Assembly: GCF_900130125.1 (NCBI RefSeq)
Contig: NZ_FQXY01000010.1
Coordinates: forward strand, 1 to 64,000
Length of the DNA: 64,000 nt
Direction: 5' to 3'
DNA from: Bacteroides congonensis
GTDB taxonomy: Bacteria > Bacteroidota > Bacteroidia > Bacteroidales > Bacteroidaceae
Under the pieces are notes generated by a model. That model was given only the letters and a program-made list of their open reading frames with translations. It ran no database searches and was not told where the DNA came from. This document shows positions 36,573 through 44,757 of this stretch, in pieces; position 1 is the stretch's first letter, and each line of letters opens with the position of its first letter. The translations under genes were made by a program, and so were the position numbers.

Positions 36573-37349
36573 TTATTCATCGTTGGCGACTTCCTCCGTT
36601 ATGTCCACCCATTCATCCGTCATCCGAGGAAATTCACGTTTATGGTAATAATTGTAAAGCCAGTATCTGACACGCCCGATATAAGGGGCATGAGTCATGA
36701 ACACCACCCAATCCCCTTCTTCATTATTCCCTCCTGTCTCAACGATATAATCGTCTTTCGTCCCTCTCACTTCCAGATAACCGTTCTGGCAACCGGGAGT
36801 CCTCAACAACAGCGAAGCACATTTACCGGCTTCGAGATTCTCGAGAGCTGCTAAAACATCTTCATAAGTGATATATTTGTATTCTTCGTTGTCCACATAC
36901 AGATAATACGGCTCATCGTCAGGAGGCACCGGAGTGTAATGCCCTTTCTCCCAATCACTGATTTCCGGAATTTCAAGCCGTTCGAAGTAGTTATAGAACA
37001 TCCGGACAATATCATCCGATCTATATCCACCACAGACATACCTCATCAACCCGTCAGTCATGGCAAAATATACGGCAACCTGCGGATTGCCATCCGGCAC
37101 AGCCATACACGATATCCCCGAACAGTTGCCGTAAGGAGTGATTACAGTACGACAGTTACTAAGCCATACGTCCCCGTATTTATCCAGATTCTCGATCGCC
37201 CGCCGAATTTCTTCTTTGGAGACTCGTGACGTCTGTTCACGACCTTCCGAATAGTTCAATACAAATTGCATGGATGGTCCCGACGGTTCAATCTTTTCTG
37301 TCTTTTGCTTTCTCCCCGAAAAAATTTGTTTAAAGAATGAAAAGCCCAT
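36573..37349 (-). CDS. Hypothetical protein with two similar halves
   Basis: 258 residues from the ATG at 37349 (an upstream GTG at 37358 is also in frame). I do not recognise the family. The two halves resemble each other: 'SKEEIRRAIENL...' (about 40-135) and 'TYEDVLAALENL...' (about 160-250), each ending in a Tyr-rich 'MFYNYFERLEIPEISDW' / 'YWLYNYYHKREFPRMTDEW' segment. This points to an internal duplication of a 90-residue domain. No signal peptide; soluble and acidic. It precedes the Sel1-repeat gene in the same direction. Confidence 0.7.
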   Translation of the reverse strand: MGFSFFKQIFSGRKQKTEKIEPSGPSMQFVLNYSEGREQTSRVSKEEIRRAIENLDKYGDVWLSNCRTVITPYGNCSGISCMAVPDGNPQVAVYFAMTDGLMRYVCGGYRSDDIVRMFYNYFERLEIPEISDWEKGHYTPVPPDDEPYYLYVDNEEYKYITYEDVLAALENLEAGKCASLLLRTPGCQNGYLEVRGTKDDYIVETGGNNEEGDWVVFMTHAPYIGRVRYWLYNYYHKREFPRMTDEWVDITEEVANDE

Positions 37350-37378
37350 TTTATGCACTCTTAATAGTTTTGCTAATG

Positions 37379-37386
37379 CAAAAATA
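37379..37386 (-). promoter_or_regulatory. -7 box for the hypothetical/Sel1 pair
   Basis: Minus-strand TATTTTTG, 29 nt before the ATG at 37349. Confidence 0.5.
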
Positions 37387-37438
37387 AAGAGATATTTTCA
37401 AAATAAGAGCAATTCTTTTCCACAAACCGTTCTTTTAT

Positions 37439-38662
37439 TCACCAATATTTTTCAATCCTTTCATAGCCGAAGATTTTGCTGCGCTCATCCTCCATGCCCT
37501 GTATTTGCCTACATATAATCTGTGCACCAATCATACTGAAAGTTATGCCGTTTCCGCCATACCCCAAATCAAAGAACATCCGCTCCTTGCCCGGCCACGT
37601 ACCGATAAAAGGTAAACCATCTTTTGTGGTACTGAACGTGCCGCACCATGCCATCTCAGTTTTGAAAGGAATATCCGGAAACAATTTCTTGAATTTCTTT
37701 TCCAATATGCGGGTTTTCTTTCTAAGCAAGGCATCACGGCGTTCCGGATCGCAGAACTTCTCATCTTCACCGCCAATGATGATACGATTGCCACCGGTAG
37801 TCCGGATATATAAATACGGATCGGCAGTTTCCCAAATCAGACAGTGCTCAGGCCAAAGCTCAGCGGGATTCACCGGATGTGACACCAATGCATAAGTTGA
37901 CGTCAAATCCATAATCTCTTGCGGCAGGAACTTTCCAGCTTCAAATCCGGCTGCCACAATCACATATTTACAATTAATCTTATGTCCTCCGTCTGTTTCT
38001 ATGACATATCCCCCCTGCTTCTCAACACATTCCTTTACACCCGTATGCGTAAAAACTTTTAGCCCGTCTTCCTTCATATGGTAAAGCAACAGACCGGTAG
38101 CTGCTCTATAAGCGTCAATTTGTGCCGACACCTCGTTCAACAATCCACAGCCCGGTGCCTCCAACTTATAACGTTTCTTTATCTCTTCCTTCCCGAGCAG
38201 ATGGACAGGCAGATTATGTTTTTTCCTCATCTCATATTCTTCCTTCACAAGTTGCTCATCTTTCGAAGTGCTGGCATAGAACAGACTTGGTACCCTCTCA
38301 AAACAGCCATCCACCCCCGTCGATTCCAACACCTTTTCAATGTCGGAAATAGACTGTAGACACGCACGGTATGCGGATACAGCATTATCCTCCCCAATCA
38401 TTTCCGACATACAGCAAAGAGGAACATCTATTTCATATTGTAATAAAGCAGTACTCGCCGCAGAGCTTCCTGTCGCAATGCTACGCTTGTCAACGACACA
38501 ACATTTCAAACCGGCACTACACAATTCGTGCACCATCAAAGCACCGGTTATCCCGGAGCCAACCACTACGATATCCGTAGAGTAATCATCTTTCAATGGA
38601 TGAAAATAATCCAATAACGAGTTTTTAATGACCCAATAGGGCAATCCTGAATGTAAGTCCAT
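37439..38662 (-). CDS. FAD-dependent oxidoreductase (DAO family)
   Basis: A 407-residue D-amino-acid-oxidase-type flavoprotein. The N-terminal Rossmann loop 'DIVVVGSGITGALMVHELC' (from about residue 31) binds FAD, and 'GLPFIGTWPGKERMFFDLGYGGNGITFS' near the C-terminus is the second FAD contact. Substrate is likely an amine or amino acid, but no Rieske domain or other clue is present. The gene stands alone, convergent with nothing and divergent from the membrane protein at 38864. Confidence 0.88.
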   Translation of the reverse strand: MDLHSGLPYWVIKNSLLDYFHPLKDDYSTDIVVVGSGITGALMVHELCSAGLKCCVVDKRSIATGSSAASTALLQYEIDVPLCCMSEMIGEDNAVSAYRACLQSISDIEKVLESTGVDGCFERVPSLFYASTSKDEQLVKEEYEMRKKHNLPVHLLGKEEIKKRYKLEAPGCGLLNEVSAQIDAYRAATGLLLYHMKEDGLKVFTHTGVKECVEKQGGYVIETDGGHKINCKYVIVAAGFEAGKFLPQEIMDLTSTYALVSHPVNPAELWPEHCLIWETADPYLYIRTTGGNRIIIGGEDEKFCDPERRDALLRKKTRILEKKFKKLFPDIPFKTEMAWCGTFSTTKDGLPFIGTWPGKERMFFDLGYGGNGITFSMIGAQIICRQIQGMEDERSKIFGYERIEKYW

Positions 38663-38863
38663 AATACAACTGAATATACTGGTTCAACACTAGTTACGTT
38701 CTCATTTGAAACAACAGTACATGAAAAAATATGGTTCGAAGGATATTTATTTTTTTTAACACAACACATAAATGTCATCACAAAAATTACCAAACAAAAA
38801 ATCTTTCCGGGCTGTTTTCTTTCTGAAGTATGAATACAATATTAACTCAAAAACCTTACGATT

Positions 38864-39898
38864 ATGAGAAAATTAAGTTTGGCTGACCTTAAGGACAGGA
38901 TATCCTGGGGCAGCGTTTTCGGTGGTGTAATGACCGTACTGGCAATATCCGTATTGCTATCTATTCTAAATTCAAGTATCGGACTATTCATGCTCGATCC
39001 TCTGTCCGAACATCCGGCTTCAGGCATCGGCACTGCTGTCGGCATCGGTTCTGCCGTCATACTGATTGTCAGTATGGCAGCAGGCGGATTTGTTGCAGGA
39101 AAACTAGCGGGCATGGATGGAATGATACATGGTTTTCTTGTTTGGGCAACAACCCTTATTGTTGCTGCCATATTGGGAATCTTCCTGGCTGTCGGAGCCG
39201 CAAAAATGACCGCCAATGCTTTGGGAGCCGTCTCATCTGTTACCGGTAACGTCTTATCCGGAGCAGGAAGCATTGTCGGAAACGGTGTTTCCGCATTATC
39301 TGAGAAAGCAGAAGATTTGTTCGGGAAGATTGATTTCAACGGTACTTTAAAAGAAGAAAACATTCCACAAAACATTCGTACCGCACTAATCAAAAGCAAC
39401 GTGAAGGAATTGCAGCCGGACTATTTGAACAAACAACTGGAAGAGGTAAAAGATGACTTAAGTAAATCCGTCAAGGAAATCGTCGCCTCTCCTCAGGAAG
39501 CGGATGAAGCCATCAACAGTTTTCTGGATCGCTTGAAACAGCGTGCGGAGAATCTAAGTCAAAAGATTGACCGGAACGATTTGTCCAAAGCGATAGCCAA
39601 CAACACCAATATGTCCAAAGTAGAAGCGGACAAGACAGTGAATCAGTATATGAATCTGATAGATAACGCACGTGCAGAAGCCGGAGAACAGATAGACAAG
39701 CTGGAAGCCAATCTGCAAAAGGCGGCACAAGAATGGAAAGAGATCAAACATAAGGCACTTGTGGCTGCCGACAAGGCAACAGATGCTGCTGCACGGTCTG
39801 CTTTGGTTTCATTCTTTGCTCTTTTGATCGGAGCCGCATTATGTTGTGCTGCCGGTGCATATGGTGGCAGGAAAACACAGGAAAGGGTGGATATCTGA
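38864..39898 (+). CDS. Hypothetical membrane protein with long helical domain
   Basis: 344 residues, family not recognised. Three N-terminal membrane segments (about 17-38, 53-76 and 84-110) rich in Gly/Ala, then an amphipathic, coiled-coil-like region of about 200 residues (150-310) with many Lys/Glu/Gln, then a C-terminal Gly/Ala membrane segment (about 315-338) with a short tail. The first part resembles small stress-related membrane modules (YrzE-like). The helical middle looks like apolipoprotein/LEA-type repeats, suggesting membrane or envelope stress, but this is inference. Confidence 0.75.
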   Translation: MRKLSLADLKDRISWGSVFGGVMTVLAISVLLSILNSSIGLFMLDPLSEHPASGIGTAVGIGSAVILIVSMAAGGFVAGKLAGMDGMIHGFLVWATTLIVAAILGIFLAVGAAKMTANALGAVSSVTGNVLSGAGSIVGNGVSALSEKAEDLFGKIDFNGTLKEENIPQNIRTALIKSNVKELQPDYLNKQLEEVKDDLSKSVKEIVASPQEADEAINSFLDRLKQRAENLSQKIDRNDLSKAIANNTNMSKVEADKTVNQYMNLIDNARAEAGEQIDKLEANLQKAAQEWKEIKHKALVAADKATDAAARSALVSFFALLIGAALCCAAGAYGGRKTQERVDI

Positions 39899-39959
39899 TA
39901 TTCATTAAACTGAAATAAAGAGGCTTGTCGTCAACTACAAACTCCCCCTTGGTAAACGA

Positions 39960-40008
39960 AAAATCCCCGTCAGACAATAGATACTCACTGTTGCCTGGCG
40001 AGGATTTC
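39960..40008 (-). terminator. Hairpin downstream of the GH3 remnant
   Basis: AAATCCCCGTCAGACAA pairs with the complement in TTGCCTGGCGAGGATTT (a few mismatches). The minus strand then reads TTTTTCGTTT. It probably served as the terminator of the lost GH3 gene. Confidence 0.55.
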
Positions 40009-40036
40009 AACGTCTTTTCTATCGAATACCGATATC

Positions 40037-40588
40037 TTATCTTACCACCACTTTTGCCTGCAATCTAATATCATTCGAAGCCGTCCCGACTATTATCTGA
40101 AAAGTCCCCGGTTCCACTACCGTTTTCAAATTCCGGTCTATTATCGTAAAATCACTTTCAGACAAAACGAACTTCACTTCCTTAACCTCTCCACACTTTA
40201 AATAAAAGCGTTCGAAGTATTTCAACTGTTTCAGCGGCTGCACTACCGAAGCGTATTCATCTCTCAAATAAAGTTGGGAGACTTCTTCGCCATCATATTT
40301 CCCTGTATTCCTGACCTTGAATGAAACTTCAAAAGAATGAGGGGATATGGATGATACACGTAAGAAGCTGTTTTGATTTACTTCATGTACTTTAATGCCC
40401 ATGGGAAGTCCTAAGGTATCCACCACAATATGCTCTTTCCGTCCTTTGATTTTCTTATTGCCGTCCATTCCCCTGTCTGTATCAACATGGTGAGAGGTTT
40501 TTAAACTTCTGGAATCGATTATGCCCATACTGGGGCTTTCCTGTTTACCGATTGATTTCCTGACCAGTTCATGAAGAACGACTAACAA
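40037..40588 (-). pseudogene. Chimeric relic: IS5-type transposase fragment joined in frame to GH3 beta-glucosidase C-terminus
   Basis: An open frame of 183 codons begins at a TTG directly after a stop codon, with no sensible start. Residues 1-71 match the middle of an IS5-family DDE transposase ('MGIIDSRSLKTSHHVDTDRG', 'KKIKGRKEHIVVDTLGLPMG'). Residues from about 75-183 are the fibronectin-III-like C-terminal domain of GH3 beta-glucosidases ('VRNTGKYDGEEVSQLYLRD', 'LKYFERFYLKCGEVKEVKF', 'VVEPGTFQIIVG'). The rest of a roughly 750-residue GH3 enzyme and of the transposase are missing. The join is near 40355-40378. Probably non-functional. Confidence 0.85.
40376..40588 (-). mobile_element. IS5-family transposase remnant
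   Basis: About 71 codons around the first catalytic Asp region ('GIIDSRS') and the 'GRKEHIVVDTLG' block of IS5-group transposases. No terminal inverted repeats, target duplication or second half of the gene were seen, so this is a fragment. Confidence 0.75.
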
Positions 40589-40693
40589 TTACGCACGAAT
40601 AACTCTTCTCTATTTCTTTTTATCTAAAAGAAATAAGTATTCGCCCCCCAATTACACCACACAGAAAACGGCATTGGAATAAGAGGGAAAGAG

Positions 40694-40734
40694 AACCCCT
40701 GCGAACATGCCTCTCAGCGCACTTCGCAGGGTTT
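40694..40734 (-). terminator. Hairpin closing the SusC/D operon
   Basis: AACCCCTGCGAA (40694-40705) pairs with TTCGCAGGGTTT (40723-40734), 31 bases past the stop of the LamG lipoprotein gene. The minus strand continues with a pyrimidine-rich stretch rather than a clean T run. Confidence 0.55.
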
Positions 40735-40764
40735 CCAGAAAAAATGTAGTTTTACTCCTTTCTA

Positions 40765-41898
40765 TTATTCAACAACTACCGGAGTAGCCAATGTATGGAT
40801 ACGGATTCCGTTGGTCGTACCATTGATGCGCCCCGTAGCATCCATAATAGTTCCACCCTGCTGAACGTCCGTACCGTTAAACTTGTAGTACAACGCCAAA
40901 CCTTCCGAATTGGGGTCTACACCTAACATATTCTGCTTTAATTGGTTTTCCGTACGGGCCACACTCCAGACACGAGTCTCACTCAAGTAACCACGCAACG
41001 GACGTGTTCCCCACTGGAAGCCCGGAAGCATACCAATATTGAAACCTACATCAGAGTTGGGGTCGAAACCGGGAATAGCCCAAGCGGATTCTGCCCACTT
41101 GGCACCGTTGACATACAAACCGGTTTTTCCCGAAGGCTGGTCGTAGGTCAACGCAACGTGATACCAACGTCCCGTTTTCAGACCTTCCGAAACATTGTAG
41201 TGCTGTCTTCCTGCAACCTCCAGATAATCCTTCGGGGTTCCCGGAGCATCACCAATGCGGAGAATCATGACACCTTCTGTTCCCATCACCGTATTGTTAT
41301 TGGAGATTGAATTGAGATATATCAGCGTCTCATACGTGAACGACGTGAAATAAGTGCCTGCCGGGAATCTTACTGACACATAATTGCCGTTGAATGTACC
41401 GACATTCAGAATTTTTATCGGCTTGGAAAGAATGAAGAATGCAATACTCGTGTCGGGAAGCGCCGATACGGAAGTAGAGCGAACCCGCACCGGAAGGATG
41501 AACGACTTTCCTTCTTCTACCGCATCCAACCCCGTGAGTTCCATCGTTACTTTATCTGCATACAACTTTCCGCCGGGAATGACCGAAGTTGCACTGCTCA
41601 GTTTCACTTGAGATGGGTCGAACATTTCGTAAGACGTCCCGTTCTTCGTATTATACTCGTCCACCACACTCGGCTCGGCTATGGAATATGACACATCAAC
41701 CTGCGAAGCGGTCATCGCAGAAAGCCTTGAAGCCAAATCGAAAGTCATTGTCTCGTGATCATCTTCTATAGCAAACGTATTTTCTTTGTTTTCAAAATAT
41801 ACCTTAGGTTCCAACAAGTCATTTTCACTGTCGTTGCAAGCAACCGGCAGCAATGCAGTGATGCCTATTACACAAAATTTGAATATATGTCTGTTCAT
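40765..41898 (-). CDS. DUF1735 and LamG-like domain surface lipoprotein
   Basis: 377 residues with a lipobox (LPVAC, Cys about 21). DUF1735 (the BT_3987-type N-terminal beta domain) covers about 25-150 and a LamG/concanavalin-like jelly roll about 165-365 ('LKTGRWYHVALTYDQPSGKTGLYVNG', 'GYLSETRVWSVART'). This architecture occurs in glycan-binding proteins and in front of GH18 endoglycosidases in Bacteroides glycoprotein-glycan loci. No catalytic domain, so it is best read as a surface glycan-binding protein. It is the last gene of the operon, 32 bases after the GH18 gene. Confidence 0.85.
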   Translation of the reverse strand: MNRHIFKFCVIGITALLPVACNDSENDLLEPKVYFENKENTFAIEDDHETMTFDLASRLSAMTASQVDVSYSIAEPSVVDEYNTKNGTSYEMFDPSQVKLSSATSVIPGGKLYADKVTMELTGLDAVEEGKSFILPVRVRSTSVSALPDTSIAFFILSKPIKILNVGTFNGNYVSVRFPAGTYFTSFTYETLIYLNSISNNNTVMGTEGVMILRIGDAPGTPKDYLEVAGRQHYNVSEGLKTGRWYHVALTYDQPSGKTGLYVNGAKWAESAWAIPGFDPNSDVGFNIGMLPGFQWGTRPLRGYLSETRVWSVARTENQLKQNMLGVDPNSEGLALYYKFNGTDVQQGGTIMDATGRINGTTNGIRIHTLATPVVVE

Positions 41899-41930
41899 AA
41901 TTCTTTGCTTTTACTGATTTACAAATGTGA

Positions 41931-43064
41931 CTATTCTTGCGGTTCTTCTTCTTTCTTATTCTGAGCTTCTTTCCACTCATTGAAGACACGCTGGTTTATC
42001 TGAATGGCCTGACGCATCCATTTATAGTCGGGCGTATTATCATAGTCGTTATCGAAACGATAAGCGCCAACTCCGCCTTTGTAACTTTGTGACGGCATAT
42101 GAGCAGCCTGCTGCAACAATTGCCCGCCGCTGGCAGCATACGATTCAAAGTTCTCTGTGGTAATGATTGTCTTGGGGTCGACACCGTAACCTTCAATATT
42201 GGGTCTGGCACTTCCATAGCTCTGCGTAATCCAATAATCCACGTATCCGTCCAATTCTCTAGTTAAACTATAAATGCCACCATCTATACAAATCAATTTG
42301 TGTCCTTTACCTTCCGGATCGCTCTTCGGTCCAATGTATTTATTCATCTCCTTAACCAAATAAATCAGATGTTTGTTTGAACTCAACGTTCCATCCATAT
42401 CGAACACACCACTTCCAATTTCCCAATCGACATCATAGCCGTCCCATCCGCCTGTCTCCAGCGAATCGCAAAGAGCCTTGGCAAAACGCGCAAGACATTC
42501 GTAATGGTTTTCACTTTCAAACTCTCCTTCAAATCCCCAAAACTTCCAGCGGGCTTCCTTCTTGGCTGCATTCAACTGCGTCTCGGTCCAACCCTCTTCA
42601 TCTGCCTTTTTCTCGGCTTCGGCATATACCCAAGCAGGCGTTTTTCCTTTACCTATATAAGATAGCAGACTTACTTCAAGCAACTTTGTACCTTTCACTT
42701 TCTGTACGAACTCCTTGTCGGCTTTCTGCTCGGGAGTAATCTCATTGGGTCCGGGAGCACCGCTCCACATAGACACAATATCCATACTGTCGGGCATGGA
42801 ACTCAAATAACCTCTTCGGTAGGTACCAGCAGGAGACCAATTGGAGAACCATCCGAAAGCTACAGGGCGACCATAGTTCCAAGCAGTTGCCTTATAAGCA
42901 CGAAGATTGGCATAATATTCTTCACTTTCCGCATTGTTCATAGTGGCGTAACCACCGATATGCTCAATTTCTATATTTTCCACATCCGTGCAAGAGAAGG
43001 TGGCAACCATGCACGACATCGGAACGATATATAATAATTTTCTTAATGATTTCATGTGTTTCAT
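41931..43064 (-). CDS. GH18 family lipoprotein, probable endo-beta-N-acetylglucosaminidase
   Basis: 377 residues, lipobox ending at C25, then a GH18 TIM barrel. The catalytic motif is complete: D208-G-Y-D211-V-D213-W-E215, with E215 as the expected acid. Family members cut chitin or release N-glycans from glycoproteins; a small single-domain version in a SusC/D operon with a DUF1735/LamG neighbour points to host glycoprotein glycans. Some GH18-like proteins in such loci are binding proteins lacking the acid; here it is present. Start choice: an ATG three codons later (43055) is equally possible. It sits 29 bases after susD. Confidence 0.87.
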   Translation of the reverse strand: MKHMKSLRKLLYIVPMSCMVATFSCTDVENIEIEHIGGYATMNNAESEEYYANLRAYKATAWNYGRPVAFGWFSNWSPAGTYRRGYLSSMPDSMDIVSMWSGAPGPNEITPEQKADKEFVQKVKGTKLLEVSLLSYIGKGKTPAWVYAEAEKKADEEGWTETQLNAAKKEARWKFWGFEGEFESENHYECLARFAKALCDSLETGGWDGYDVDWEIGSGVFDMDGTLSSNKHLIYLVKEMNKYIGPKSDPEGKGHKLICIDGGIYSLTRELDGYVDYWITQSYGSARPNIEGYGVDPKTIITTENFESYAASGGQLLQQAAHMPSQSYKGGVGAYRFDNDYDNTPDYKWMRQAIQINQRVFNEWKEAQNKKEEEPQE

Positions 43065-43093
43065 CTATATAAAAAATAACAATTCATAGTTTA

Positions 43094-44743
43094 TCACTTG
43101 CAATCCCACCACAAACGGGTAGAAGACATATCTATATTCTCAGGATTGCCAGCGCGATCTTTTAACAATTCCAAAGCTGCTCTATAGATATCCTCTCCTT
43201 CTTTCGTTTGATAAAAGCTTGTAGGATATATCATACGACGGACACCTCCTTCAATAGTTGCACCTTGCGACTGCCCGCGCAACGTCTTGATAGGATTCAA
43301 CTTCGGATAGCCGGTTCTCCTCCACTCCGTCCAAGCTTCCTGCCCATTTGGAAATAGAGCAATCCATTTCTGAATCATGATTTTTTCCAACTTTTCTTCA
43401 TTGGAACCTTCGAATTTGACGGTCGTATTGCACGGCGCTGCAGCTGAATAATTGTAATTCCATCCACCGACCTGATGGGCAGTCGGAATCAAACCTGTAT
43501 TCATATAATCATCTGCTGAAGCAGAGACGCCATTCTCCTGGAACGACATTTCTATCCCCTGCTTATACAGTGCATCGGCAGTGCCAAATTCGCCACCCCA
43601 TACCAAAGCTGCTTCAGAACGTAGAAAGTATACTTCCGATGCACGCAACCAATAAGTAGGAGTACCACTCTGAATGTTCGGTTTGGAGAACGATTCGTAA
43701 TCCGAGTTCTGTCCATGCGTATGTCCGGGAGGAACGGCTTGGTATTTGTTTCCATCGTAAGCTTCCACTCCATAATTACACTTGTCGCTCACCGGCAAGA
43801 AATAGGCGCTCAGACGAGGATCCTTATATCCCATAAGATAAGAGAACATGGACGAACCCATGCGAGCTTCGTTATAATTTCCGGCAAGCCACTCAATATT
43901 ATTGCGGAAGGTCATACCTGCTCCCTGGCTCATCTGAGCCGCATCATCTTTAGCAGTCATCACACCGACAGAGTGTTTCACTGCCTGCACAGCGTACTTC
44001 TTAGCCAATTGCTCATCGGCAAAACGGACACGCATAGCCAAACGAAGCATCAGAGAATTGGCATATTTCACCCACTTGGTAGCGTTACCTGCATACACTG
44101 CATCGTAAGTTCCCATCACATTTACACCATTCTCCGACTTTTCGGTCATAATGGCAATTGCTTCGGTCAAATCATTGAACATGGCTTCATATATATCCTT
44201 CTCCGCATCAAACGGTATATTCATGCTGGCATCCGCAGCATGAGAATAAGGCATCGGTCCGAAACTTTCAAGTGTTTTGTGCCAAGCGGATATTTTCAGA
44301 ATTTGAGCCAATGCGAAAACTTCGGGCGTATTGTTCTTCTCTGCCGCCATCTTCAGTTTCTTCCACGGGTCGAGTACGTTGGTATACGATTGCGTATAGG
44401 TCTCTTTCACCCAATTGTCTATTAGGAAATAGGTGGTATTGTTGTTGCCCGAATTCCATCCGCTACTATTGTTTTCGCCAAAAAAGCCGCTCCAGCAGTC
44501 ACCAGACAGATGATAAGCAATCTGATAGGCATTAATCACGTCAGTATCGTCCGCTTGCGTACCGACAGGAATCACCGTTCGCTGCATGGCTGTCACCAAA
44601 CCACCTACTTCAAAACCGTCCATCGCGCCCTCTCCTTCGGACATCTCGAAGGGATTGGTATTGATTTCTTCAAAATTGCATGAGGCGAACAGCGACATGA
44701 CGCATATTCCTGCCAAAAGTTTATATTGATGTATCTTTTTCAT
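43094..44743 (-). CDS. SusD/RagB-type nutrient-binding outer membrane lipoprotein
   Basis: About 549 residues. Signal peptide and lipobox (LFASC), then an alpha-helical SusD fold of the SusD-like_2 kind ('GSSMFSYLMGYKDPRLSAYFLPVSD', 'TPTYLWLRASEVYFLRSEAAL' region). It caps the SusC transporter and captures the glycan. Start at 44743 puts the signal peptide first; an ATG at 44758 that overlaps the susC stop codon by one base would add five residues and is also plausible, hinting at coupled translation. Confidence 0.93.
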   Translation of the reverse strand: MKKIHQYKLLAGICVMSLFASCNFEEINTNPFEMSEGEGAMDGFEVGGLVTAMQRTVIPVGTQADDTDVINAYQIAYHLSGDCWSGFFGENNSSGWNSGNNNTTYFLIDNWVKETYTQSYTNVLDPWKKLKMAAEKNNTPEVFALAQILKISAWHKTLESFGPMPYSHAADASMNIPFDAEKDIYEAMFNDLTEAIAIMTEKSENGVNVMGTYDAVYAGNATKWVKYANSLMLRLAMRVRFADEQLAKKYAVQAVKHSVGVMTAKDDAAQMSQGAGMTFRNNIEWLAGNYNEARMGSSMFSYLMGYKDPRLSAYFLPVSDKCNYGVEAYDGNKYQAVPPGHTHGQNSDYESFSKPNIQSGTPTYWLRASEVYFLRSEAALVWGGEFGTADALYKQGIEMSFQENGVSASADDYMNTGLIPTAHQVGGWNYNYSAAAPCNTTVKFEGSNEEKLEKIMIQKWIALFPNGQEAWTEWRRTGYPKLNPIKTLRGQSQGATIEGGVRRMIYPTSFYQTKEGEDIYRAALELLKDRAGNPENIDMSSTRLWWDCK

Positions 44744-44757
44744 GATAAAGGAGGTCA

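Noticed and set aside
35360-36670. 436-codon plus-strand frame opposite the Sel1-repeat gene
   Set aside because: Antisense shadow: the minus-strand frame has clear repeat motifs, while the plus frame is a hydrophobic Ile/His-rich reading without family features.
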